Below are positions 39,105-51,237 of a DNA stretch of 64,000 nt, piece after piece. The first letter of the stretch is position 1. Each line of letters opens with the position of its first letter. The position numbers and the translations under genes are program-made. Source of the stretch: Persicaria tinctoria (lineage: Eukaryota; Streptophyta; Magnoliopsida; Caryophyllales; Polygonaceae); contig JBANSL010000008.1 of NCBI GenBank assembly GCA_037127255.1, forward strand, positions 4,240,896 to 4,304,895, given 5' to 3'. The notes beneath the pieces were generated by a model. It was given only the letters and a program-made list of their open reading frames with translations. It was not told the origin of the DNA and made no database searches.

Positions 39105-40379
39105 GGTAAAACTAATTCAAATAACCCAAAACTTTAGTAGGGTGAGAAGTTAACACCATGAACTTTATAAAATGACAAAAATAACACAAACTTTTACCAT
39201 TATGTGCTTATATCACCACCAATTTCTTTTTTAAAATAAAAAAATAACATCTAACTTTTATAGTTTTGAAATAAAACCTAAAATAATACTACCTTCGTTC
39301 ATAAATAAGAGACGTTTGACTTTTTTGACACGTTTTTTAAGGAGTTAAAAACTATATAAAATATAAAGTTTTTAATTGATTTTTTTATAATTTTATACAT
39401 ATTAGAAATATTTTTTAAAAAATATTTCTCAAATGATTTTTCAATTTATTCTTTAATTAAAAGAATAAATTAACAACACAACAAATTAAAAATATATTTC
39501 ACTTGTGAATATTTCTAACTTATATAATTTGTTCTAACCAAATTATGGGTTTTTGAAATATGACATAAATTAGCGATTTTTTCCCCCAATTATCCTAAGT
39601 AGAAAATTTTATTTTTCATTTTAAAAAATGTATATTTTGTGTAATTTTGATTAAAAACCTAGTTTAATACTCCCTTCGTTAATTAAAAAATTTCGTTTAC
39701 TATTCATGCACGCTTTTTTAAGATGACAAAAACTATATAAAATATTAACTCTTTTTTACATTTCTTTTTATAAATTCATACTTAATAGTAACAAGTATGA
39801 AATTATTTGTTAAAAAATATTTAAAAATTTAATATTTTATATAGTTTTTAACATCTCAAAAAGAGTGCGTGAATAGTAAAACGTCAAGTTTTAATTAACG
39901 GAAGGAGTATTTTTTTAGGTCCTATTTGAAAAATATAAAAATTATATCATTTGAGAAACATTTTAAGGGAATATAAAAAGTTATATTTTGTGTAATTTTG
40001 ATATAAAAAAATCATTTGAGAAATATTTTACAAAAATATTTCTAACTTATATATATCATTTGTTCAAACCAAATTTTGAGTTTTTAAAATATGACAAAAA
40101 TTATCGATATTTTTTCAATTATCTTAAGTAAAAAAAATTATTTTTCATTTAATTTTTTTTACCTTTTGTGTAATTTTGATTAAAAAATCTAGTTTAATGT
40201 TATTTTAGGTTTTATTTCAAAACTATAAAAGTTAATTGTTATTTTTTATTTTAAAATAGACATTGGTGGTGATATAAGCACATAATAGTAAAATTTTGGG
40301 TTAATTTTGTCACTTTATAAAGTTCATATTGTTACCTGCTCACCCTACTAAAATTTGGGTTATTTGAATTAGGTTTACC
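39105..40379. mobile_element. Mutator-like long-TIR element with 9-bp TSD
   Basis: The ends GGTAAAACTAATTCAAATAA and, inverted, GGTAAACCTAATTCAAATAA begin arms that stay complementary for about 180-190 bp, through ATGTGCTTATATCACCACCA and AGTTTTGAAATAAAACCTAA. AAAATATGT flanks both sides exactly (39096-39104 and 40380-40388), a 9-bp target duplication. Inside, a roughly 150-bp segment occurs twice in direct orientation (about 39518-39668 and 40056-40200), and a Stowaway copy sits at 39670-39907. A second Stowaway-like end (CTACCTTCGTTCATAAATAA) lies at about 39289. No transposase gene remains. Confidence 0.85.
39670..39907. mobile_element. Stowaway MITE nested in the Mutator-like element
   Basis: CTCCCTTCGTTAATTAAAAA and the inverse TTAATTAACGGAAGGAG, flanked by TA. 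It is very similar along its length to the copy at 61059-61295. Confidence 0.88.
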
Positions 40380-40388
40380 AAAATATGT

Positions 40389-41358
40389 TCAACAACTCTA
40401 CTTATTAACGGGACAATAAATAATTGGGTTTGAGCCGAGCTTTATTTGAGCATATTGTAGCTTTACATGCTAATGAAATAGTTGATCCGTTCGATAAAAC
40501 ATGTCATTTACTCTATGATATATCAATTTTTTTAATTAATTTTTAAAAATAGTTTCCTAGTTATTAGTTATGATTGGTAAGTATAAGATTATTTTTAAAA
40601 ATCAATAAAGAAATTAATATTTTATGTAGTTTTTACTATTTTTAAAAAACATGCAAGAATAATAAACGATATATTTTGGTGAACAAAGGAAGCAATCACT
40701 TAAAAGAAATTTTAAAAAATCCACAAAATTAGAGCTTAAAAATATACTTGATTCGTTTGATAAATGAATATGCTCAAATCGAGTTTTTTATAAGTCGAAC
40801 TTAATACAAACACGAGCTACTTAGCTCATATAACAACCCTAGATTATAGATATGTTAGATTATCAACTTACACTTAAATGCTTGTGGAAAATCGGCAAAC
40901 GCCACAAAATTTAGGTGGTTGTATGGAGTTTTGTTTTTTTGGGTAGAATTGTATAGTGTGCTACTAACTGTAAGTCTGTAATTATTGTAAACTTTTTTTA
41001 TTTAACTTTAAAATTTTGTAAAAGTAAGTGCAACCATATGTACGATAATTCTCATAATTTTCACTTCATTTTAATTATGGTTAATTTATTTTATAATCAG
41101 GTTAACATTGATAAATAAAGTAAGCATAAAAGAGGATTGAAAGTGTTTCGAAAAATACTATTATTAATAATTTTGCCAAATTCCTTGCAAAAACATAAGG
41201 ACAAACATAATGCCATCAATCATCATACAAACACCCATCTCTTCATCAACTCCTTTAGATGAAACCATCACAATTGAAAAACAACAGTTAACCACACTGA
41301 GATGAAAATTCAAAATACTCGCATTGATCTTCCATTTTCATCCAAATCACAAGTCAGC
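40389..41358. other. AT-rich intergenic DNA
   Basis: No gene seen. The first roughly 60 bp continue the dispersed repeat interrupted by the Mutator-like element. Degenerate hairpin words like those of Stowaway elements occur near 40490-40690 (ATTAATATTTTATGTAGTTT). Confidence 0.4.
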
Positions 41359-41577
41359 TTAGCCGTTGCTCTTCCCAGGAGACACTCCTGCAATCTCCCA
41401 CCTCCGACCAAAGAACCCAAATTGACGTCTTCTTCGACGAGTCTCCATCGCTTCACCGCATCCAAGATCAATCTCTTGCTCCTCGCTAGCTTGAAGCAAT
41501 CGATAGCTATCCCATCCTTTCTTTTGTAGAAGGGCGTCGTGAATGAAAGGGATGACCCCGGTATAGCCATCCATCAT
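41359..41577 (-). CDS. Unrecognised small protein, 72 residues
   Basis: The open frame starts MMDGYTGVIPFIHDALLQKK, continues GWDSYRLLQASEEQEIDLGC, then a basic run METRRRRRQFGFFGRRWEIA, and ends GVSPGKSNG. The N-terminal GVIPFIHDALL and the basic tail have the general layout of small plant proteins of unknown function that begin with a short hydrophobic helix, but no family can be named with confidence. Two consecutive ATGs (41575-41577 and 41572-41574) could start it. The local base composition is less AT-rich than the flanks, which favours a real gene. There is no intron. It could also be a chance frame; an overlapping + strand frame exists at 41302-41529. Confidence 0.5.
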   Translation of the reverse strand: MMDGYTGVIPFIHDALLQKKGWDSYRLLQASEEQEIDLGCGEAMETRRRRRQFGFFGRRWEIAGVSPGKSNG

Positions 41578-42199
41578 ATATGGCCAACTTTTAGTTCTTG
41601 TGGAGATGTAGTTCACACTTCACAACAGAAGCATTTATGTTGTTTAATTTTGTTTTCAAAGAAAAGAAGCAACTCGGGAAGAATCTAACTAAGACATGGA
41701 TTGCACGTTAAGGCATGCCTTGCACGTTATGCCCTTTCAGATTTGCTATGCAGAATGATATTTTTTCCCCACCGATGTAGACAGTAGTAAGGGGAACAAG
41801 CCATTATGTGCTTCAAGATGCATTACAAAAGAAATTAAATTACCACACCAAGGCCCACAAAGGGGCCAAATCTTGCAATCGACGAATCAAACCTCTACCC
41901 CTAACGACTGCATACTAGAGAACCAGGGGTATCCAGGGACTAAGAAGATGACCAGTAAATGCAGATGAAAAGCTAACACAGAAATCAAGCTTGGAAATTG
42001 GAACCATGGAATAAGAAATTTTTGCATTCAGCTACGAAATGTTAAAATTCAGGGGCAATGGTTCAGGAATCTCATCAAAACTTCCATAAGCGATAGTCGA
42101 ATTGGATAGGATGACAGTTGTAAAACAAGACCTAAACCGGCCTTAAGAAGTACAATAAGCGTCACTATGTTTGCATTCCCTATCAATCTATTGAAGCTC
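41578..42199. other. Between the small ORF and RPS24
   Basis: No further gene seen. The right part should be the RPS24 3' untranslated region. Confidence 0.45.
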
Positions 42200-43667
42200 T
42201 TACTTCTTCTTGGCAGCATCTCCGGCCTTGGTCTACAAAAGCAAACAAGAAAATTGTGTAAGGTCGTCATTCACATGCCCAAGTGAAGTAGAAGGAAAGG
42301 AAAAAAATGAGTCGGAGATGTCTTTACCTTCTTGACACCACGGACTTTCTTGGCCCTGTTCTTCCTCTCCTTCAACTGCTTCCTCGACTTCTCTATCTTG
42401 GTGTCTAGGCCATTCTATTAACAACAAGGAGAGGTGAAGTATTACAACCATGAGGGATGCATCAAACCATTATCAAGTACTAAACCAAGCATGATCTGTG
42501 CAGAAGTTTTTCACCCATGAACCTGGCTTGCGTACTCTATACAAGCCATGGATTACATGATTCACAAGGGATCAATGCAAATTAAATGCTTACTTCTAGT
42601 TATAAAACTTAATTATGCCCTTAAAAGTGTGGGGAATAAAAAACTAATTCAAGGGATTTGACTTCCCTAATAAAGTGATACCATAGAGAAGGGATTCTCC
42701 TATTTTAACTATAGGAGGATTTCTTAAGAAAACCATATGTTGAATGACAATGCTATGCAAGATGAAGAAGCAAATCATAAAATCGAGGCAATCGCAACTT
42801 CATAATGGATCAACCACAGAATTATATAAAAACTAAATTGAGCAACCTAACGAGATTGAACCCAGACAGAAAATAGGTAATAAATGCATAGATATGAAGA
42901 CTCTTCCATCTAAATCAACTGCAGTTTCAGGTGCATCTTCCACATTTAAGCAAGTACACCAAATACTTGGCTTTTGCATTATGTACACTCAATCTACCAC
43001 TTGCTAACATAACCCTAGAATGACTAGCACACAGCAGTTTTTGTGAGATCAAAATAAACTGTGAAGCCCACAGATCCTCCAACCATTGGATAAAATAAGC
43101 ATCTGCAATGAATCATGATATCATAATAAACACAGAACTCTACAAAATCATAAAAGAAGTTCCCCAAATTCCATCAAGTGATAGCTAAAATTGTCTTTTG
43201 TTTACACCACATTGCCATCAAATTATCATTCAGCCAGTGAAGCAACAGATCCAATACTCAGATAAAAAGGGTAAACACACTAAAAGCTTGGCTAAACTTA
43301 CCCTGATGAGCCTGTACTTAGGCTCGTATTTCTTGGCATTCTCAACCGAATCGTAAATCAAACCGAACCCAGTGGACTTGCCGCCTCCAAAATGGGTCCT
43401 GAATTTGAACACGAAGATCGAATTCCTGTCCTTGACCTCATACATGCTCGACAACTTCTCCTTCAGTTCAGCCTTAACAAGCAATCGAAACCAATATAAG
43501 CACAGCAATTACTTAACTGAGCGTACACATGACAAAAAGCACAAAGATCGAACCTTGGAAACATTAGGCCTTCCAGGATGAAGAACATCGATGACGAACT
43601 GCTTCCTGGAGAGGAGGCGGTTGGTCATGAACTTTCGGGTCCTGATCGTCACTGCTTTGTCCGCCAT
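42200..43667 (-). CDS. RPS24: 40S ribosomal protein S24 (eS24)
   Basis: Four coding exons on the minus strand: 43554-43667, 43302-43472, 42328-42414 and 42200-42232, in frame, 134 residues. It starts [20 protein letters not shown] and continues [17 protein letters not shown]. It includes the conserved [35 protein letters not shown] and [16 protein letters not shown], and ends with the basic [19 protein letters not shown] plus AGDAAKKK. eS24 is a eukaryote-specific 40S protein needed for pre-rRNA processing. A short 5'-UTR intron (43673-43765) splits the leader five bases before the ATG. The length equals that of plant orthologues, and no defects are seen. Confidence 0.96.
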
Positions 43668-43672
43668 TTGAG

Positions 43673-43765
43673 CTGTAAGAAAACAGGAGAGTTAAAGCAA
43701 AGGCGAATGGCGAAATTGAAGCTCGGAATCGGATAAACCTAAAGGGGGAAGAAGAAGATCGATAC
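43673..43765 (-). other. RPS24 5'-UTR intron
   Basis: Donor GGAG|GTATC (exon end 43766) and acceptor TTACAG (exon start 43672), 93 bp. Leader introns just before the ATG are common in plant ribosomal-protein genes. Confidence 0.75.
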
Positions 43766-43827
43766 CTCCGGCCTAGTAAGTTGCAGAGATGCCGCCTGGG
43801 GTGTTGTCGCTCTGCAACGGCGGGCAA

Positions 43828-43927
43828 TTAGGGTTTTGGAAGTCTGAAATGAGAGGGAAAGGGGCGCAATGTAAAGAGTTTACAACTTAAAAGGCTAGTT
43901 ATGGACCGGCCCAATAAGTGTGGCCCA
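43828..43927 (-). promoter_or_regulatory. RPS24 promoter: telo-box and two site II motifs
   Basis: On the minus strand AAACCCTAA (complement of 43828-43836) is preceded by two TGGGCC site II motifs (43908-43913 and 43922-43927). Telo-box plus TCP-bound site II elements is the established arrangement in plant translation-apparatus promoters. Confidence 0.7.
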
Positions 43928-46039
43928 TTAGAGGAAGCACCATCAACCCTTCCTGCACGAAGGCCTATTTTTGTTTGATAAACAACTTAGAATTAAGGGA
44001 ATAAGAAGCGGAACGAGCCGACTATTACTTGTTCATATTTAAGTCATTTAGAAATGAGTAGTGCTTAAATATAGACTTGATGTTAAAAATGTACTCATAC
44101 TCTGCTCGTTTAGGAAGTGAACGAGTTCGAGTAGAACTTTTTTTCGAGCATTAAGCAGTCCTATTTGCTCAAAATATAGTAATTTCAAATAAATTTTAAA
44201 AAATTTCACAAAATTTAAGATATTCGAGCTCAAAACAAACGAGCCGAAATTTGAACAAAGTAATGTTATTATGATAATATAGTAGTTTCTAAAGTACTAT
44301 GTTTCTTGATTCATTGATATTGGAAGATAAATTATTATTTTTTATAAAGTTGGGAGGGCTTCTTCTAAACCACATGAATCACAACCTACTTCGACATTAT
44401 AGGAAAGATTTTCTTCATGTGATATGTCTATATAACTAACCATTTAATAATTTATCCTATTTGTCTCGAAATACACCAATTCAATTATTTTGAACCAAAT
44501 ATTATTTTCAAATATATATGTATGGTTGGATTTTTGGTTTAACGGCCTTTCTATCATAACAACCGTAACCGGAAAAGATGCACCAAGTTCAAATTATTTT
44601 AACTTTTCGTAATATTGCTTTCAGTCGCTCCTTTATTTGATAGGAAATTTTTCCCGATTAAAATTTTTATCCTATACCCTTGAAACGTAAGATAAAAAGA
44701 CCTTTTTTAATACTAAAAATCCAAAAGTTTGACCTCGTATAGTTTCCAATTCCTATAAAATGACTTACCCAGGGAACTAAGTAAGTTGCAATTCCAACAT
44801 TTATTAATAGAAACATTCAAACTTATTTCATTTAATAACTCCCTACGGCTTATAATTTATTTAGCAATACATATTTTTAAAATTCATAATTTCATATGAA
44901 TTACAATTAATGGGAAGTAACTTCCACTTCAATCAAACAAGCCCTAATGAATCTCTTCATAAATCTAGTTAGGAAGACAAGTAATTATACCTCAATCACA
45001 AATCACAGGTAAGCCTACAAAAGTTGTTAGTTTTTTACTAACAGTAGTGTGTTTGACAGCTTTCTCTGATAGCAGAAAGTTCTTAGTTTATGTTCATCTC
45101 AATCACATTATGTCTTAGAAGGCAGCACCTTAGGCCACTCAAATTGACTTGTAAGTAATAAGCCTGCCTGAGTAACAAACAAATCCTAGCTCAGGTATTC
45201 AAGTTCGAATCCTCTAAAACAGCATACCTCTTAACAGGCTATACAGCCATGAAAGTGATGCAATTAGTGGTTAAAAAAGATGCAGAGAGTGAAGCAAGAA
45301 AGCACAGAAATCCAAGTCAGAAGGTGGTAGAAGCCACACAGAGACAAAGACAGGAAGTCAGGAACAGACCCTTTATATTTAATGCAGCAGCCAAACAAGA
45401 AGATGAAGAGAGAAATCAGTGGCCATGTTACCATCTTAGTTTAAGTTATGTGCCTTGTTCAAAATATAGGTGCAAGTGGGGCTGCTGCCTTCAGATACCC
45501 CTCACAATCACATGGGTTTTACCCATTTGATTTAAGTTTGGTCTACACCACATAAGCCCCACCTCAGATCCATGTCTGGACCACTTCTACCTTGTCTTCC
45601 CTGTGTTCATGGCAACATACATTAATCTCTCCAGGTAGCACTTGCATCACCCAAGAACACTTTAAAAGATGCTAATCAATTATTAGGGTTCTGATTTGTT
45701 TAAATGTGATATCTATCTTATTAAGTTATTCCTCCTATTGTCAATTGGTTTTTGAACGGTGCCTTCTATATGATGCCAATGCCATTGAGCACACAAAAAG
45801 AACTCAAAAGTACTTGTATAATTATCAGCTGTAGTATCATCTTTACAACAAATTTTCAGTCACTATTAACAAATTTGAGATCAACTAAGGTAGTCCAAGC
45901 ACTCTCATTTGAAGTTTACATTGGACAAATGGCGAAGAAATTGTGCAATGTATATGATATTCACAGATTCAGAATACATACCCATTGCAAGATATGGGAA
46001 AGGAATCAGGTGCACCCGAGTAAGCGCTGTGTGAGGTTT
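43928..46039. other. Intergenic DNA between RPS24 and WNK1
   Basis: No gene recognised. 44040-44160 is a copy of the dispersed GAGTTCGAG-type repeat. 45118-45222 resembles a tRNA-derived SINE head on the + strand, with GGCCACTCAAATTGACTTGT as an A-box-like part and AAGTTCGAATCC as a B-box. Open frames at 45249-45530 and 45752-46099 show no known motif; the second overlaps the WNK1 end on the other strand. Confidence 0.4.
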
Positions 46040-48909
46040 TCAACCATCCACAGCATCAACGGGAAGAGATGTCGCCCTGTGGAGAGAATGAGAATGTAAA
46101 CTCTCTTGGCAGAAGCTTTTCCTGGTGGCCAATGACTGTGGACTAGCACTAGACTCGCTTGAACTGGCACACATTCGGAAACTTTGCGTTGTGTTCTTGC
46201 TGAGACCTGGAGTTAGAAACGATGAAAGTTTGTTCCTTGAGCCAGGGGACAGTACCACATTTTCCTCTGTTCTCAGTTTAACCAAGTTCGACTCCTGCTT
46301 ACGCCTTTCAAACTCGCCAGGGAAAGCTCCTAACTGTTTATGCCGAAGCTCCCTCAACTGCATTTGATACTTGGCCTTGAGCCACCGCAGCTCCTTTCTG
46401 ATCTGGTTATCATGATCATCACCTTTGGCAACACTAACAGGCGAGTTGCAAGGCGTAGGTGGATACCTCTCTTCGTGACCATCTTCATCATCTGTATCTA
46501 ATAAGATCAACTGTTTTAAAGACCCGGCAACTTCATCATGCTGCGCCCAAATGTCAGTATAGTGGGCCTCACCAGATTGGCTCGACGAGGCTTCTGGCAC
46601 TGAACCTTGACCTTCACACTGCTGAGCTGCTTCCACTTGGTAGATGATCTCCTCAAATCGGCGGCGTCCAGAGGAATGCCCTACTCCTGAGGAGTGAATA
46701 GCCAGGCCCAGAGGACTCTGGGAACCGGGTTTATCTGATGTAACAAAATCCATGAAGAATCGACGAGAACTGGAATGCTTGTTTCTATCAAGATTTGCAT
46801 CTTCTTCTTCTAAGCTTAGGCCCTTCTTCCAATCTGGCACCAAGGAAGCAATCTCACCATCAATCATGTCAGCAATTTTCGTCACATCTTGATCGGTAAT
46901 ATCCAGCTCTGCAACCATTTCCGTGGCCACACTCAGAGCTGTATCGCTGTCAATGTCAAAAGGGAAGTAGATATTTCTTACATGACCTGAAAGAGATAAA
47001 TACGAATCATAAACTCGTTAGCATCAACCATGTTTAAGAAGGTTAAGTACCACAAAAACCAAAATATCTATTTGAAGAATTCAGAAAATGATCATATACA
47101 TATACTGATATACTGACCTTCTTTATCAGATATCCTGATTCTTAGGAAGATGCTGCCATCTTCTCTTTTCTTCCCTTTGATGGCAATGCCAAGACTTGCC
47201 AGACGATCATGATCTGGTGACATAAACAATTCGAGTTCACTCATTTCAAAGTCTTCGGTTTCATAGTCGTGATCACAATCAAGGTCCCAACCAAAGTTAT
47301 CGGAGCCACTATTAGTCAAAGAACCATGACGGGGAAGGGTATCGTGCAAAGACAATCTCACAAGAGAACCCACTTCATCATAATCTCTCTGGTAATCAAT
47401 TGGTCTCAGATCATATTCTTTACCATCGGTTTGAAGAAACGGATCCTTGAGGAGTTCACTCGCGGATAACCTACAAGAGACAGTTGCCAAGCATTTCTCA
47501 ACAAATGCTCTCACCTCAAGATCCTTGATTTTGTAAAGAGCCTCTGGTTTTTTACCCTGCACAATAAAAATCTCCATGAGTTCTGATTGCGAAATCTCAG
47601 CAGCTGAATGTGCAAGGAAGGATTGATCCTTACAGAAATCACTTTCTTGTAGATTTGTACCGGATGGGTGCACTCACTGTATGGATATTCAAAAGTGATC
47701 ATCTCCAAAACACACATCCCAAACGCATAGATATCAACTAATTCATTATATTCCTCTTCATATACCTCAGGAGCCATGAATTCCGGAGTGCCTGTACCGA
47801 GAAGATCGATTACCAAGCCAATACATAAACCATGATCTGCTATAGCAACTTTCCGAGCAAGAATCGATTTGCGAATAAAACAACGAATTTTCAAGACTTT
47901 GGAAAGCTTACCAACACAATGAGCAGCATATGTTTTGCGGAGGATGGCCGCGAGACCAAGATCACCGATCTTCACCTGGCCTTGGTTGCCATTAATGAAG
48001 ATGTTGTCACACTTGAGATCTCGATGAATCACGGGAGGATCAAGGCTATGAAGATACAGGAGCCCTTTCAAGATCTGCCTACACCAATGTTTGACTGCTC
48101 TAATGTTAACTTTCTTGTGTTTTAGCCTATACCTACCATTGACAAATTGCAAAAAGGGGGCAAAAAATCAAAATGCAGTCTAACAAATGGACATGGAAAC
48201 ACAATCCAACAAGATCTGAATCAAGAGTTACAAATTGCAAAAGGCACACAGATCAAAACATTTGGGAGTTCAAAACTTTTCAGGCATATTAACAAACAGG
48301 TGGTGTGCATTTGTGCAATGCAGAAGCTTACTGTCTGAGCGTGCCGGAAGTGAACATCTCAGTGACAAAATTGATGTTCCTTTTGGCAGGATCAACCCAG
48401 GAAGCATAGAACTTAATGATATTGCTGTGTTTCAAGGTTCTCAGCAAATGGATTTCACTGTAAAGCCTTTCAAGATCTTCAGGTCTTTGCAGGAAATCAT
48501 TGAGCTTAACCTGGTTCCATGCCACTTCGATCCCCTCAAACTCATCAAAGCCTCTATACCTGCAAAAATGAATAAATAAAGCACAATGAGCTCAAATTAG
48601 GGAACAAATTCAGCGAAACTGGGAAATGTGCAGATCAGGAAAAACAGGTGCTTACACAATCTTGGAAGCTCCTTTACCAAGAACTTCATTGTACTGCACG
48701 GGAAAAAAAATCAAAAAATCATTGAAATTGGAAGACCAAATTCAAAAAGGTTTGATCTTTTTCCTAATTAGGGAAACAGAAACGGGATGAATTTGGAGAA
48801 ACAGGAAAACAAGGATTTGAAGCGGGGGACATACCCTGCCATATCTCCCAGTGGGATCAACTTCAACATATGCAGAGAAATCTGATTCCTGTGCTCCTTC
48901 ACCATTCAT
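46040..48909 (-). CDS. WNK1: WNK1-type with-no-lysine serine/threonine kinase
   Basis: Seven exons on the minus strand: 48835-48909, 48656-48693, 48332-48559, 47912-48132, 47634-47791, 47118-47556 and 46040-46986, in frame, 701 residues. The kinase domain runs from about residue 24 to 280. WNK hallmarks are visible: the nucleotide-binding lysine lies in the glycine loop (GKGASKIVY) and is absent from strand 3 ([10 protein letters not shown]). Also present are the catalytic loop [13 protein letters not shown] instead of DFG (KIGDLGLA), and [18 protein letters not shown]. After the kinase comes the [13 protein letters not shown] segment, then an OSR1/SPAK-like (PF2) fold ([20 protein letters not shown]...ELDITDQDV). 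A C-terminal coiled region ([19 protein letters not shown]) and the end [10 protein letters not shown] follow. Length and ending fit the WNK1 group rather than WNK4/5 or WNK8/10. Plant WNKs act in the cytosol in ion, osmotic and flowering control. The C-terminal exon has no introns and no breaks. Confidence 0.93.
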
Positions 48910-49486
48910 TCCTATATTTTCCCACCTTTACAAAATGATGACTTTTTCTCTCTTTGTTTTTATGTTTTTCTTTTTCTTTCTCCTAATGGAAGATTGCACT
49001 CTCACGCAAATGCTCCATTGAACTTCTGGTCAAGAGGTATTTTATTTTCGGGTGGGGGTTAGGGAAGATGATTGATTATCCTTATACAAAAAGGAAATGA
49101 AAAATATATTTCTTCCGTTTAACAAAAACATGTCCTTTTATAATATTAATTTTATTCAATAGAATACGGAGTATGTCATTATAGGTATTTTAATCTCTAC
49201 TTTACGAGTGTAAATGATATTATACTCCGTAATAATTTTATTCAATAATATAATCATATATAACCATATAATTAGGGCGATTATTCGAAGCAAATGAATC
49301 AAACATTGGTTACTCGTATTTAGCTCATTTAGAAACGAGTCGAATTTGAGCAAAATCTATATTTAGATTCGAACTTTAAAATGTACTCATACTCGACTCA
49401 TTTAGTAACTCGACAAGCTCAAGCCGGACTTTTTTCAAACAAATTAAAGGGTATGGAGTCAATAATGGAGCCACGATTTTCTGCTC
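48910..49486. other. WNK1 promoter side and dispersed repeat
   Basis: A CT-rich 5' leader precedes WNK1 (about 48920-48990). 49290-49440 is a third copy of the dispersed repeat also seen at 39.05 and 44.05 kb. No gene seen. Confidence 0.4.
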
Positions 49487-50322
49487 TAGGGGTGGAAATG
49501 AGTCGGGTGATGGATGTGTGGAGCCATTTTTCCACCCGACCCGTCACAAAAAAATTTCACCCGACCCATCACTCGTCCGTCTAATATTTCACCCATCACC
49601 CGATCCGTCGGGTGAATCGGGTTAATCAGGTGGGTAATCGAGTGAAGTAAATTAAAAGAAAAAAATTCATAGGCCATACTTATAAATCGATCATATTTGA
49701 TAATTTCACAAACCACGTCAACGTGGAAATCTTATTAATTGTATAAAAGGTTTATTCATACATTTTATCATTATCCTCATCTTATAAAGTTAGCATTAAA
49801 AGTTTAATATCAAATCAAATTAGATGAATTTTAGCCCTTTGCTAAACTCGTAGTTAAAAAAAGGAAAAATAATTTGGCTAAATCATGTCTTAACACACTA
49901 AATGCTAAGTCGTTGAAATGAGTGAAATTGTTAACAATTCTAGTAGTGTATGCAAAACAAATAAAATAACTTTTTTTTAAAAGATGTGATATGAGGTTAA
50001 ATAAAATAAGTTTATATTCTTTTATATTTTTTTTTGTACAAAAACAATTAGAGAATAAAGAAGATAGAATTAGAAAAGAGAAAAATATGTAGTTATGTTA
50101 GGCTATATTTTTTTATAAACTAAGATTTTTTTTAAAAAAATAATCGGGTGGTTAAGCGGATCGGGTAATGGTACGGGTGATGGGTCGGGTAATGGGTGAA
50201 AAACACATCACCCATCACCCGACCCATCACCCATTTCACCCACCCATCACCCGTTTTTTTTTTCGGGTTTTCACCCGAATAATCGGGTTGGGTGAATCGG
50301 TCACGGGTGATTTCCAGCCCTA
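49487..50322. mobile_element. TIR element with GGGTGA/TCACCC-rich ends
   Basis: TAGGGGTGGAAAT at the left and ATTTCCAGCCCTA at the right are inverted with one mismatch in 13. Both subterminal regions are rich in CACCCGACCC/GGGTCGGGTGA words and can fold on each other; the centre is AT-rich. No exact 8-bp target duplication is visible, so the copy is probably old. It resembles non-autonomous hAT-type elements in plants. Confidence 0.6.
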
Positions 50323-50589
50323 TGGGGATGCTAAAAAATTAATTGATTTTTTTGGTATATCTATTCACAAGATTTTTTTTAATTTTATAAAAAAACCAAA
50401 AAAATCAAGAAGAATTAATTTTAAAACAATATTTAAAGAAAATGTTAAATAAATAACTGAAATATTACATTTTTAATTAAAAAATTTGTGAAGAATAATG
50501 ATATAATATAAAAAATAAATATAAAATTTAAACATAATATTTTTAATTAAAATAAATATGAGGAATAATGATATAATAAAAACAAATAA

Positions 50590-50665
50590 AAGGTAAAAGG
50601 ATTAGGATTTGAACCCCAAAACTTTTGATTCAACTTTCTTCATTTACCACTTGAGTTAAATAGTA
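50590..50665 (-). mobile_element. tRNA-related SINE-like head
   Basis: On the minus strand TTAACTCAAGTGGTAAATGA resembles an RNA polymerase III A-box, followed about 30 bases later by GGGGTTCAAATCC, a near-perfect B-box. No cloverleaf tRNA can be folded, so a SINE remnant is more likely than a tRNA gene. The boundaries of the whole element are not fixed. Confidence 0.45.
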
Positions 50666-51237
50666 CTTTTGCTTCAACTTTCTTCCTTTCCCACGGGGTG
50701 CTCTAACAATCCCGATCACCCCAGCTCCACCCTTGGATATGATTAATTAGTTGGTGGTGAAACCTGAGCACGGAACCTAACCGACAAGAGTCATACGCAC
50801 ACTAGATACAACTGTAAGAAGTAAGATTAACCTTGATTATTCCATCAAATTAAGAGAAAAAAAGTAAAGACAAATATCGAATCGAGAACTCTTATTAATT
50901 TTCTCACTCTTTACCATACCTCATAAAAAACGAGTATATTTTAAACCGTTGATTAGTTTTAGAAAGGATCCGGGGAAAAGGACAGACCTTTCCACATGCA
51001 GGAGAACCCGTTGGGAGGGAGACAAGCCAAGTGTTAAGCCGGGGGTACATTTGAATATTTTAATTGTAGTGGCCCAGTTTAAAAAATATTTTTTTAATGA
51101 GCATAGTTAAATTTAACGAATCAAATCAGTTGAGATTTATAACCACCCACCATAGGATTTCGCAAAACTAAAATATACCCTAGGCTATACGCTATAGACA
51201 GTGTCACAATTCAATAACTCTTCTAACTAAAATAGTA
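50666..51237. other. Intergenic DNA
   Basis: No gene or bounded element recognised. Confidence 0.4.

Noticed and set aside
45190..45222. tRNA gene suggested by TAGCTCAG and GTTCGAATCC
   Set aside because: The spacing is too short and no acceptor, anticodon or D arms can be drawn; a SINE-like origin is more plausible.
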